Assembly (NCBI GenBank): GCA_017545325.1
Contig: JAFWOX010000003.1
Span: 22,997-86,996 of the forward strand
DNA from: Oscillospiraceae bacterium
GTDB lineage: Bacteria > Bacillota_A > Clostridia > Oscillospirales > Oscillospiraceae
DNA: 64,000 bases
Direction of reading: 5' to 3'
The translations under genes were made by a program, and so were the position numbers. Positions 49,866-57,770 of the stretch are shown here, piece after piece. Positions within the stretch are counted from its first letter, which is position 1. Each line of letters begins with the position of its first letter. A model generated the notes under the pieces. That model saw nothing but the letters and a program-made list of their open reading frames with translations, searched no databases and was not told the origin of the DNA.

Positions 49866-51700
49866 GGCGCATCCTGCTGTGGGTCCTCCGTTTGTGCCTG
49901 TGTATGATGTTGGCGGTCATCCTCCATGAGTTCCTGGCGGAGGGGATCGGACTGGGAGAAAGACCGGCGCTCATGGATTTCTTGCCTCTGCTTGCGTGCT
50001 ATGGGGCGGGGTGCGTCTTTCCCGGAAAGAAACGCGGGTGGCTGCTGCTTCTCCCCGCTTGTGCGGGGTCCGTCTGCCTGCAAGCGCTGATTTCAGGCGT
50101 ACCTCCGGCGCTTTCCGTCAAAGCAGGGCTCCTGGTGATGGACGCCGTTTTGCTGTTTCTCCTGGGATGGAGCCGAAAGGAAGCCTGGCCTTCCGCCCTG
50201 GGCCTCCCAGCGGCAGGCCTCTCCCTGCTGACCTGCGGGATCCTGAGCTGGCGGGGAAGAAGTGCGGCTTTCCCGGGACTCTGCGCGGTGCTGGTCATGG
50301 TGATCTGGCTGCTGGATATGCACCGGGAGGGAATGGAAACGGGACTGCATAACGCCCCTGGAGAAGTCCCCATGCCCTATCCCAGAGGGCTCCGTTGGAA
50401 AAACTGGCTGCTCATCGCCTTGTTCCTGGGCATTTCCCTTGGGATTGCCGCCATTCCGGTTTTACGAGCGGGGGCGGACTACCTATGGGGAGGTGTGGTT
50501 ACCGGGACGAAGGAACTGACAAGCGGCATTGTGGCAAGCCTGCGGGAAAAAGCTGACCAGCCGCCCGCTGAGACCCCTTCTCCCACTCCAAGCCCTTCCC
50601 CTAGTCCTACGCCGGAGCCGGAACCGGAGGAGGACTTGCCCGAGGAGGGCATCCCCCCGGTACTGAGGTATGGCTGGATCATTGCCGCCATCCTGTTGAT
50701 TGCTGCCCTGCTGTACCTGTGGCGCAAAGGGGGAAAGACAGGGTTCAGTCTGCGGAAGCTGGGGGAACGGCTGAAACGCCTGTTCCGGGAAAGCGGGCAG
50801 GACGTACCCTATGTGGACGAAGTGGAAAAAACACGCCCCTGGAAGTCGCTGACAACCCAGGTAAAAGAAAACGTGATCACCCGTGTCCGCAAAGCACGAA
50901 GGAAACGGATCAGGCTGGAGGACCTGCCGGATGACCGCCAGCGAATCCGCTATGTTTACCGGGAGCTGATCCGCAGTCCGGCAGGGGTGAAGCTGAATCC
51001 GGCCATGACCCCCACCGAGGTGGGCGCTGCGTACGGGAGCGAGCCGATCCGGGATTTAGCGGAAGCATACAACATTGTGCGCTACGCCCCGGCAACGGAA
51101 GTATCCCGGGATGCCGGGAGCATTGCCGCTGCCGCCATGAAGGAGCTGCCGACCGCCGCAAGACAGGCGTCAAGGAATCGCGGGCGGATGAGAGACCGAC
51201 CGAAAAGCAAATCGACCGGGGCGGAACAAATCCCGGTCCCCGGTACCATCCGGGATCTGGGGGTACTTCCGTCAGATCCGGAGGCCACGGATGCGGATCC
51301 TGCTACCCTGGCGATCCTCCCGGCAGCTCCGGTATGGCTGCCTTTTGCCACGGTATGGGAGAATATCCGCTGCGCGGCAAAGGATAGGGCCGCAGCCCTG
51401 CGGGCCGCAGAACTGGTGGGCTTGCCAAAGGAAACGCTGCGGAAAAGCCCGAAAACCCTCACGGATGAACAGAAGTGGCTTTCGGTTGTGGCCCGCAGCC
51501 TGGCAGCAGGGGCAGGCCGGTGGGAAGTGGATCTCTCTGCCCTGGAGCCGGAGGCCGCAGACCGGATCGGAGAGACGCTGAAGCGGCTGGTCCGGCAGGA
51601 GAGGATAGAGGCTTTCGCCCCGCAACGGCCTTGCGAACCGCAGGAAAAGCGTGTATGCTGGTTCCGAAAATACCGTAAGGAGGGAAAGCCATGGAACTGA
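49862..51700 (+). CDS. Polytopic membrane protein with DUF4129-like segment and degenerate ABC-ATPase tail
   Basis: 612 residues. About seven membrane segments lie in residues 5-205, then an external Pro/Ser/Thr linker (about 233-265), an eighth segment (about 271-289), and a long cytoplasmic tail. Residues about 356-412 resemble the DUF4129 motif (RIRYVYRELIR, MTPTEVGAAYG). Residues about 480-595 align with the helical half of an ABC ATPase: LPFATVWENI for the Q-loop end, LTDEQKWLSVVARSL for LSGGEQQRVAIARSL, and WEVDLSALEPEAADRI where Walker B-D-loop should be. Walker A and the catalytic Glu are absent. It overlaps the permease gene (ATGA) and the next gene by 10 bp. Confidence 0.7.
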   Translation: MRRILLWVLRLCLCMMLAVILHEFLAEGIGLGERPALMDFLPLLACYGAGCVFPGKKRGWLLLLPACAGSVCLQALISGVPPALSVKAGLLVMDAVLLFLLGWSRKEAWPSALGLPAAGLSLLTCGILSWRGRSAAFPGLCAVLVMVIWLLDMHREGMETGLHNAPGEVPMPYPRGLRWKNWLLIALFLGISLGIAAIPVLRAGADYLWGGVVTGTKELTSGIVASLREKADQPPAETPSPTPSPSPSPTPEPEPEEDLPEEGIPPVLRYGWIIAAILLIAALLYLWRKGGKTGFSLRKLGERLKRLFRESGQDVPYVDEVEKTRPWKSLTTQVKENVITRVRKARRKRIRLEDLPDDRQRIRYVYRELIRSPAGVKLNPAMTPTEVGAAYGSEPIRDLAEAYNIVRYAPATEVSRDAGSIAAAAMKELPTAARQASRNRGRMRDRPKSKSTGAEQIPVPGTIRDLGVLPSDPEATDADPATLAILPAAPVWLPFATVWENIRCAAKDRAAALRAAELVGLPKETLRKSPKTLTDEQKWLSVVARSLAAGAGRWEVDLSALEPEAADRIGETLKRLVRQERIEAFAPQRPCEPQEKRVCWFRKYRKEGKPWN

Positions 51701-52242
51701 CCGCAAAGAATGCCGTGATCCTGCCGGAGGGCGTTTTCATCATCGGCAGTTATGACGAAAACGGCGTGCCCAACGCCATGAACGCCGCCTGGGGCGTGCA
51801 GTCGGACTGGACGGAGATCACCCTGATCCTGGGGGAGCACAAGACCACGGAGAATATTCTGAAGACCGGAGCCTTTACCGTAGCCTTCGGCACACGGGAT
51901 ACGGCGCTGATCTCGGATTATTTCGGCATCGAGACCGGCCACCGGGTGAACAAAATCGAAAAGGCGGGGTGCCATACCCACCCCAGCAGCCGGGTTAACG
52001 CCCCCATCATCGAGGAATACCCCCTGACCCTGGAATGCCGCATGACCAGCTGGGATCCGGAGAGCGGCAGGATGATCGGGGAGATCGTGAGCCAGCAGGC
52101 GGATGAATCCATCCTCACCGATGGCCGGGTCGATGTGGATAAGCTCAAGCCCATCGTCTTCGATCCCGCCTCCCGCGCCTATCGGGTGATCGGCGAGGTG
52201 GTGGGCCGGGCCTACAGCGACGGGAAGCAGCTGATAAAGTGA
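51691..52242 (+). CDS. Flavin reductase-like (flavoredoxin-type) FMN protein
   Basis: 183 residues. SYDENGVPNAMNAAWGVQSD and TLILGEHKTTENI, then FTVAFGT, form the split-barrel FMN-binding core of the flavin-reductase-like family. Flavoredoxins pass electrons from NAD(P)H or ferredoxin-linked systems to acceptors. AAGGAGGG lies inside the end of the preceding gene, so it may be read from the transporter operon, but a terminator at 52253-52287 closes it. A functional link to the transporter is not evident. Confidence 0.9.
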   Translation: MELTAKNAVILPEGVFIIGSYDENGVPNAMNAAWGVQSDWTEITLILGEHKTTENILKTGAFTVAFGTRDTALISDYFGIETGHRVNKIEKAGCHTHPSSRVNAPIIEEYPLTLECRMTSWDPESGRMIGEIVSQQADESILTDGRVDVDKLKPIVFDPASRAYRVIGEVVGRAYSDGKQLIK

Positions 52243-52252
52243 GCCGGGTGTG

Positions 52253-52287
52253 CGCTGGGGAGCGGGGGGACCTGCTCCCCGGCTTTT
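52253..52287 (+). terminator. Terminator after the flavoredoxin-like gene
   Basis: GGGGAGC and GCTCCCC with outer GC pairs form the stem, followed by TTTT. It lies just upstream of the blaI-type promoter. Confidence 0.75.
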
Positions 52288-52292
52288 CCCTG

Positions 52293-52321
52293 TTGACAGG
52301 CCGGGGGAAATGGGGTACCAT
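52293..52321 (+). promoter_or_regulatory. Promoter of the BlaI-M56 pair
   Basis: TTGACA (52293-52298), 17-bp spacer, TACCAT (52316-52321), about 44 bp before the GTG start. No classical TACA-N2-TGTA Bla operator is visible. Confidence 0.65.
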
Positions 52322-52364
52322 GGGATCGTAAATATCGAATGCTATGGGACAAGGAGGAGCTGCG

Positions 52365-52745
52365 GTGAAAAAGACGTGGAACATATCCGATTCGGAATGG
52401 CTTGTGCTGCGCTGCCTTTGGAAAAAAACGCCTCTGGAGATCAAGGACCTTACGGCGATGCTGAAGGAGGAGACGGGCTGGACCGCCAATATGGTCCGGG
52501 CCATGGTGGTGCGCCTGCTGGAGAAGGGAGCCATCGGCGTGGAGAAGCGGGCCCATTGCTACCGCTATTATCCCATCGCGGAGGAGGCGGCTTGTGTGAA
52601 GGAGGAGACGGAATCCTTCCTGAACCGGGTCTTTGAGCGTTCCGTCCCCAAGCTTTTTGCCGCCCTGACGGACAACCGGAAGCTGACCCCCGCTGAGCTG
52701 GATGAGCTGGAAAGGCTGATCCGGAAGCTGAAGACCGAGGAGTGA
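52365..52745 (+). CDS. BlaI/MecI/CopY-family repressor
   Basis: 126 residues from a GTG that sits 6 bp behind AAGGAGGA; an in-frame ATG upstream overlaps that ribosome site. ISDSEWLVLRCLWKK, TANMVRAMVVRLLEKGAI (recognition helix) and the wing YRYYPIAEEAA define the BlaI fold; the C-terminal helices form the dimer. Repressors of this type are cut by a partner M56 sensor protease, encoded by the next gene 1 bp away. Confidence 0.94.
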   Translation: MKKTWNISDSEWLVLRCLWKKTPLEIKDLTAMLKEETGWTANMVRAMVVRLLEKGAIGVEKRAHCYRYYPIAEEAACVKEETESFLNRVFERSVPKLFAALTDNRKLTPAELDELERLIRKLKTEE

Positions 52746-52746
52746 G

Positions 52747-54594
52747 ATGGGCACGCTGACGCTGAAGCTGCTGCAGATGAGCCTGCATGGGGCGGTGCTC
52801 ATCCTGATTGCGGCGCTCCTGCGGCTGCTCCTGCTGCGATCCCTCCCCAAGGGCATGCTGCGCCTGCTTTGGGTCCCCGTTCTGCTCGCATTGTCGTTCC
52901 CTCTGCCCGCGGTCTATTCCCTGTCCGTGCCGCTTCCCCCCGCACTGCAGACTGCGCCGCTGCTGGAGGAGACGGAGCGGAGAGGTCCGGCGGAGCCGGG
53001 GGAGCGGGAAGCCGGGGAGCTTCGGGCGCTTGACCTCGCCGGAGGGGAGGAGGGGGAGGATGGGCCTTCAGCTGAGACCCGCATTCGTCCCCTGGCCCTG
53101 GTCGGTCTGATCTGGCTGACGGGAGCGGGCTTCATGAGCATGGCGGTCCTGGGCCTGTATCTGCTCCAGCTGCGCCGCCTTCGCTTCGCCGTTCCCCTGG
53201 AGAGCGGAGGCGCGGAGGAATGGCTCTTGGCCCATCGGCTTCGCCGGCCGCTGGGGCTGCGCGTCCTGCCCGGGCTCTCCGGGCCGATGACCTACGGGAT
53301 CCTGCGGCCGGTGATCCTTTTGCCGGAGGAGCCGGATTGGGCCGATCCCCGGACCCATCTGACCCTGGAGCATGAATTCGTCCATGTCCTTCATTTGGAC
53401 GCGGCCTGGAAGCTGCTCATGAACCTGCTGCTGGCTGTCCACTGGTTCGATCCGGCTGTATGGCTCATGTCCATGCTCCTGGGGCGCGACCTGGAGCTGA
53501 GCTGCGATGAAGCCGTGCTTCTCCGCCTGGGGAGCGAGCAAAGGACCAGCTTCGCCCATATGCTGCTGGATACCGGCAGGCAGAGTATCCTGACTCCGTA
53601 TCCCGGCCTGGGAGCGGGGGTTCTGCGGGAGCGGGTCTACTCCATCATGACCTTTCGGAGGAGGGGAGGGCTGCGCCGCCTGCTGGCGGGAGCCCTGGTG
53701 CTGGGGATGACCGTATGCGCCTTTGGTTCCCTGCGGGCCGGGGCGGCGGGCGAGCGGCTGTATCGGAACGGGAATGTGATCCTCTCCGCCCCCGCCGAGG
53801 TGGCAGATCTGCTTCTGGTGGAGCTCCCCGCCCTCACCGGGGAGACGGAGGAAACCCTGTTCCGGATCTATGAGCGGGAGACCCGGGATGCCGCCCGGGA
53901 ACTGTTTCCCGGCTCCAAAAGGGACTATGGCCTGCTGCTGACCATCGAACGCATGGACGAAACCACCGCGGCAAAATACCTGAGACGCTCCGGCGACGGC
54001 AGTGAGATCCTGGCCCGGGATGCGCTGGGATATTATTACCTCATGCGGAGGTATACCGTTGAGAGCAATATGCTCACCTCTCCGGAGACGGAGGATATGA
54101 GCGCCAGGTGGGAGCGGCGCAAGCTGGTGAATCGCTGGGTCCGGGAGATCCGACAGGCTATGCGCTGGAGCACCCCGCTCCGGGAGCAGTACCCTGCGCG
54201 CAGCTCTGCCGCCGCCTCCTGGTTTGCCGGGATCTGGTACAGCAGCAGGTCCTCCTCCCGGATCCGGATCGGGGAGGGAACGGCGTATAAGCTGACCGGT
54301 TTCCCGGAGGCGGAGGCCTTCGGCTCCCGCCTGGTTTGGGAGACCGCTTCGGAGACCGCGCGCAGTATTCAGATCCCGGAAGGCGACCCCATCATCCTGA
54401 CTAACCCCAACCGGGATCATGCAATGTGTTTCTGGGCGGGCTCCGACATGATGCTCTATCGTTCGGATATCGCCTATCCCGGCAATACCCGGCATTACTA
54501 TACCGTCCGGATGCTGGATTCCCCGGGGGAGAAGATCGGGGACCTGGTCATGGAATGGTATGAGGCGGCCAGGATCGCCGCAGAGCAGCAATGA
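52747..54594 (+). CDS. M56 family metallopeptidase sensor (BlaR1-like) with novel C-terminal domain
   Basis: 615 residues. Membrane segments at about 5-25, 35-58 and 118-140 precede the protease, whose zinc motif is His209-Glu-Phe-Val-His213; the following LSCDEAVL carries the third ligand. A fourth membrane segment lies near residues 315-335. The outer domain (about 340-615) does not resemble the penicillin-binding sensor of BlaR1: I see no convincing SxxK/SxN/KTG set. It probably senses another signal and triggers removal of the adjacent BlaI-type repressor. No beta-lactamase gene is nearby. Confidence 0.88.
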   Translation: MGTLTLKLLQMSLHGAVLILIAALLRLLLLRSLPKGMLRLLWVPVLLALSFPLPAVYSLSVPLPPALQTAPLLEETERRGPAEPGEREAGELRALDLAGGEEGEDGPSAETRIRPLALVGLIWLTGAGFMSMAVLGLYLLQLRRLRFAVPLESGGAEEWLLAHRLRRPLGLRVLPGLSGPMTYGILRPVILLPEEPDWADPRTHLTLEHEFVHVLHLDAAWKLLMNLLLAVHWFDPAVWLMSMLLGRDLELSCDEAVLLRLGSEQRTSFAHMLLDTGRQSILTPYPGLGAGVLRERVYSIMTFRRRGGLRRLLAGALVLGMTVCAFGSLRAGAAGERLYRNGNVILSAPAEVADLLLVELPALTGETEETLFRIYERETRDAARELFPGSKRDYGLLLTIERMDETTAAKYLRRSGDGSEILARDALGYYYLMRRYTVESNMLTSPETEDMSARWERRKLVNRWVREIRQAMRWSTPLREQYPARSSAAASWFAGIWYSSRSSSRIRIGEGTAYKLTGFPEAEAFGSRLVWETASETARSIQIPEGDPIILTNPNRDHAMCFWAGSDMMLYRSDIAYPGNTRHYYTVRMLDSPGEKIGDLVMEWYEAARIAAEQQ

Positions 54595-54636
54595 AAAAAC
54601 GCCCGCCCGGAGCCAGATGGCCCCGGGCGGGCAAGC
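54594..54636 (-). terminator. Rho-independent terminator of the uracil permease gene
   Basis: Minus strand GCCCGCCCGG and CCGGGCGGGC pair and are followed by GTTTTTTC. It lies about 25 bp after the permease stop and between convergent genes. Confidence 0.88.
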
Positions 54637-54657
54637 TTTGCGTCATGCGCGGATGGG

Positions 54658-55977
54658 TCAGCCCTCCGCCTTTTCCTTAGAGAGCATCAGGTTTGTGAGG
54701 ATGCCCAGGATCAGGGCGCAGGCCACGGTGCGGATCTGCACGGCGCCGAAGCTGACCACCATGCCGCCTACGCCGGTGATGAAGATGATGGAGGCGACAA
54801 AGAGGTTCCGGTTCTGGTTCAGATCCACCTTCTGCAGCATCTTGAAGCCGGATACGGCGATGAAGCCGTACAGGGCAATGCACACGCCGCCCATAACGCA
54901 GGCGGGGATGGTTTCCAGGAAGGCCACCAGGGGGGCGATCAGGGAGAAGATGATGCAGGCCACGGCAGCGCCCCAGATGGAGACGGTGGAGGCGTTCCGG
55001 GTGATGGCCACACAGGCGATGGATTCGCCGTAGGTGGTGTTGGCGCAGCCGCCGAAGAAGGCGCCGACCATGGAGCCGATGCCGTCGCCCAGCAGGGTGC
55101 GGGTCAGGCCGGGCTCCTCCAGCAGATCCACGCCCACGATGGTGGAGAGGTTCTTGTGGTCAGCCAGGTGCTCCGCGAAGACCACGAAGGCCACAGGCAC
55201 ATAGGCGCTGAACAGGGTCAGGAAGTAGGAGCCGTTCATCTGGGAGAGGTCGCCGCCCAGCAGGAAGGTGAAATCCGGAAGGGCGAAAACGCCGCAGTCC
55301 TTGAAGGCGCTGTAGTCGATGACCACCAGCTCGGGGATATGGGCGCTGTTGCCGATGATGGCAAAGATGGAGGCCAGGATGTACCCGGCGAGGATGCCGA
55401 TGATGAAGGGGATCAGCTTGATGCCGCGCTTGCCGTAGGTGGCGGCCAGCATGGTTACCGCCAGGGTGAAGAGGCCGCAGATCAGGGAGACATAGGAGGT
55501 TTCGGTGGGGAGGACCTGGCTGACGGCGTTGGCGGAGAGGCTCAGACCGATGATGGCCACGGTGGGCCCGATGATGACGGGAGGCATGAGCTTATCGATC
55601 CATTTCACGCCGCAGAACTTGATGACGATGGCCAGGATCACATACACGATGCCGGCCATGGCGGCGCCGATGATCAGGCCCCAGTAGCCGATGGCCATGG
55701 AGGCGGCGCCGGCGAAGGCGGAGATCATGGAGCCGATGAACGCGAAGGAGCTGCCCAGGAACACAGGACTGGAGGACTTGGTGAACAGCAGGTAGATGAA
55801 GGTGCCGCAGCCCGCGCCGAAGAGGGCGGCGGAGGCGGTGAGCGCGGTGCCGCAGGCCTGGTTGACGACGCTGGGAACCGCGATGGTGGCGGCCATGATG
55901 GCCAGAAGCTGCTGCAGGGCAAAGAGGATGATTTCGCTGAATTTGGGCTTGTCTTTGATGTTGTAGATCAGATTCAT
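54658..55977 (-). CDS. uraA: Uracil/xanthine-type NCS2 permease (UraA-like)
   Basis: 439 residues with about 14 membrane segments. The NCS2 core is clear: GSSFAFIGS in segment 3, AEHLADHKNLSTIVG (the Glu and surroundings that contact the base), and the GDGIGSMVGAFFGGCANTTYGESIACVAITRNAS stretch, here described by its ends GDGIGSM and TTYGES. It imports uracil by proton symport; the AEHLADHKN form fits uracil carriers better than xanthine ones (family knowledge). GGAGGG ribosome site. A leader with a terminator hairpin precedes it. Confidence 0.92.
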   Translation of the reverse strand: MNLIYNIKDKPKFSEIILFALQQLLAIMAATIAVPSVVNQACGTALTASAALFGAGCGTFIYLLFTKSSSPVFLGSSFAFIGSMISAFAGAASMAIGYWGLIIGAAMAGIVYVILAIVIKFCGVKWIDKLMPPVIIGPTVAIIGLSLSANAVSQVLPTETSYVSLICGLFTLAVTMLAATYGKRGIKLIPFIIGILAGYILASIFAIIGNSAHIPELVVIDYSAFKDCGVFALPDFTFLLGGDLSQMNGSYFLTLFSAYVPVAFVVFAEHLADHKNLSTIVGVDLLEEPGLTRTLLGDGIGSMVGAFFGGCANTTYGESIACVAITRNASTVSIWGAAVACIIFSLIAPLVAFLETIPACVMGGVCIALYGFIAVSGFKMLQKVDLNQNRNLFVASIIFITGVGGMVVSFGAVQIRTVACALILGILTNLMLSKEKAEG

Positions 55978-56032
55978 GCTTTTCCCTCCGCGTTAATAAT
56001 CTATCTTTGCGCGGTTTGCCGCGTTCAGACAC

Positions 56033-56065
56033 AAAAAAACACCCCGCCGGGGACACCGGCAAGGT
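56033..56065 (-). terminator. Leader terminator (attenuator) ahead of uraA
   Basis: Minus strand ACCTTGCCGG and CCGGCGGGGT form a 10-bp stem (two G-U pairs) around TGTCC, followed by seven T residues. It stands between the promoter and the gene, about 55 bp before the ATG, so full-length mRNA needs read-through. An upstream CCGGC segment (about 56132-56136) could compete with the stem and act as antiterminator. Confidence 0.75.
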
Positions 56066-56138
56066 ACCGAACCACACAATTCTCCCTCCAGGACGATATC
56101 TTATCGGCATCACGGTACCGTTTAAATCTATCGCCGGT

Positions 56139-56168
56139 ATACTAGCATAGGAGGGCGGAATTTGTCAA
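56139..56168 (-). promoter_or_regulatory. Promoter of uraA
   Basis: Minus strand TTGACA (56163-56168), 18-bp spacer, TAGTAT (56139-56144). The transcript would start near 56132, giving a leader of about 155 nt. Confidence 0.72.
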
Positions 56169-56311
56169 CGGGGAAGGAAAGAAAAAATGCTCGGTCAAAA
56201 AAAGGGTAAGCGCCTCAGACGAATTCCGCCGCCGGACTTGCCCCCGGCGGCAATTTGTGGTACCTTCATGGGGACAGCGCGGCTGATCAACCAAGCTGAG
56301 GAGGATGCGTC

Positions 56312-57751
56312 ATGTCCGGTACCCCAAAACCGGTAAGCGGTCTTAAACTGAACATCAGGCGAACGATGCTCATCGGCTTTGCCTTCTTCGGGATCTTGCT
56401 GCTGTGGCAGGTATACGATTCCTGGTGTCCCACCTTTCTCACGGATATCTTCGCCAGAAGGATGTATGAGCTGTCCTCTGCGGAGCTGAAGAGCGGAGAC
56501 CCGGACAAGATCCTGAATGTGCAGTGGATCGTCGGGATCATCATGGCCTGCGATAATCTGGCCGCCCTGATCCTCCTGCCCATATTCGGCAGCCTGTCGG
56601 ACCGCACCAGGACCCCCATCGGCAAGCGCATGCCCTTCATCCTGGCGGGAACGCTGGTGTCCGCCGCGGCCTTCCCCTTCATCCCCCTGTTTTTCCACCG
56701 GAACAACGCGGCGGGCATGGTGGCCATGATGGCCGTGGTGCTGCTGTTCATGATGATGTACCGGAATCCTGCCGTTGCCCTGATGCCGGATATCACTCCG
56801 AAGCCGCTGCGGGCTAAAGCCAACGGCCTCATCAATATCATGGGATACCTGGGGGGCGCTTTTGCCACGGTCCTGGGGATATTCCTGAAGCTTTCGGATT
56901 ACATCAATGCAGCGGATGCGGCCAGAAAGGTCTGGATCATTGAGATCCCCTTCCTTGCGGCCTCCGTCCTGATGGTCGTCTCCGCCCTCATCCTCTTTGC
57001 CACCATCAAGGAGAACCGGCTGGCGGAGGAGCTGAAGCAGGAGCTTGAGCTGGGTGAGCAGCTTGCTGCCACCGCGGACCCGGTGGAGGACGAGGGGCCC
57101 ATGAGCCGGGCGAACCGGAATATGCTTCTGGCGATCCTGGGCGCGGAATTCCTCTGGTTCATGGCGGATAACGCCCTGGGGACCTATATCGGGAATTACG
57201 TCATCTATTATCTGAATTCCGCTTCCAGCGCCACCATGATCCTGACCATCATCAGCGGCGTAGCCAGTGTGGCGGGCTTTGCCATTGCCGGATCCGTCGC
57301 GGACCGGATCGGCAGGAAATGGACCGTTTCCTGCGGCCTGACCATCACCGTGCTGGGCCTTCTGGTTATGTGCCTGGTGCGGCCCAGCGGAAGGGAGCTG
57401 GCAAACGGGCTCCGTTCCTTCCCGCCCCTCCTCTATCTCTTCGGGGTCCTGCGGGGCTTCGGCATGGCCCTGGTCCATAACTGCTCCTTCCCCATGGTGG
57501 TGGAGCTCTGCAGCAGCAAAAAGATCGGCCGCTTCACCGGATACTATTACGCCGCCAGCATGTCCGCCCAGACCATTACCCCGGTGCTCCTGGGGCTGGC
57601 CTTCCGCATGACCCTGGCCTGGCGCACCCTACCCGTCTATGCCTTGGTCATGTGCCTGGTGAGCTGCGTCCTGTTCACAGCTCTGGTAAAAAACATCAGG
57701 GCCAGGAAGGTGGAAAACGCCCATGGCCTGGAGGCCCTGGACGGAGATTGA
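56312..57751 (+). CDS. MFS transporter (GPH/SLC45-like)
   Basis: 479 residues with about 12 membrane segments. FGSLSDRTRTPIGKRMPFILAGT is the loop 2-3 signature and places it with GPH or sucrose-type carriers; SVADRIGRKWTVSCG is the matching loop in the second half. The middle loop (about 245-275) is acidic. It probably imports a sugar or other small solute by ion symport. GAGGAGG ribosome site; a GDPD gene follows 19 bp later. Confidence 0.88.
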   Translation: MSGTPKPVSGLKLNIRRTMLIGFAFFGILLLWQVYDSWCPTFLTDIFARRMYELSSAELKSGDPDKILNVQWIVGIIMACDNLAALILLPIFGSLSDRTRTPIGKRMPFILAGTLVSAAAFPFIPLFFHRNNAAGMVAMMAVVLLFMMMYRNPAVALMPDITPKPLRAKANGLINIMGYLGGAFATVLGIFLKLSDYINAADAARKVWIIEIPFLAASVLMVVSALILFATIKENRLAEELKQELELGEQLAATADPVEDEGPMSRANRNMLLAILGAEFLWFMADNALGTYIGNYVIYYLNSASSATMILTIISGVASVAGFAIAGSVADRIGRKWTVSCGLTITVLGLLVMCLVRPSGRELANGLRSFPPLLYLFGVLRGFGMALVHNCSFPMVVELCSSKKIGRFTGYYYAASMSAQTITPVLLGLAFRMTLAWRTLPVYALVMCLVSCVLFTALVKNIRARKVENAHGLEALDGD

Positions 57752-57770
57752 CGGGGGAGGGGTTGAAGGC

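Larger units (their letters stand above)
55978..56311. other. Gene-free region between uraA and the MFS gene
   Basis: These 334 bases hold the uraA promoter and leader on the minus strand. On the right lie a GC hairpin (GCCGCCGG/CCGGCGGC, about 56227-56251) and a weak TTGCCC-17-TACCTT promoter candidate near 56238-56266 for the MFS gene. The minus-strand leader has a GTCCTGGAGGG segment that is only loosely like the PyrR-binding loop. No coding sequence is seen. Confidence 0.55.

Noticed and set aside
52747..54594. A beta-lactam resistance locus
   Set aside because: No beta-lactamase gene, no penicillin-binding sensor motifs and no classical Bla operator were seen.
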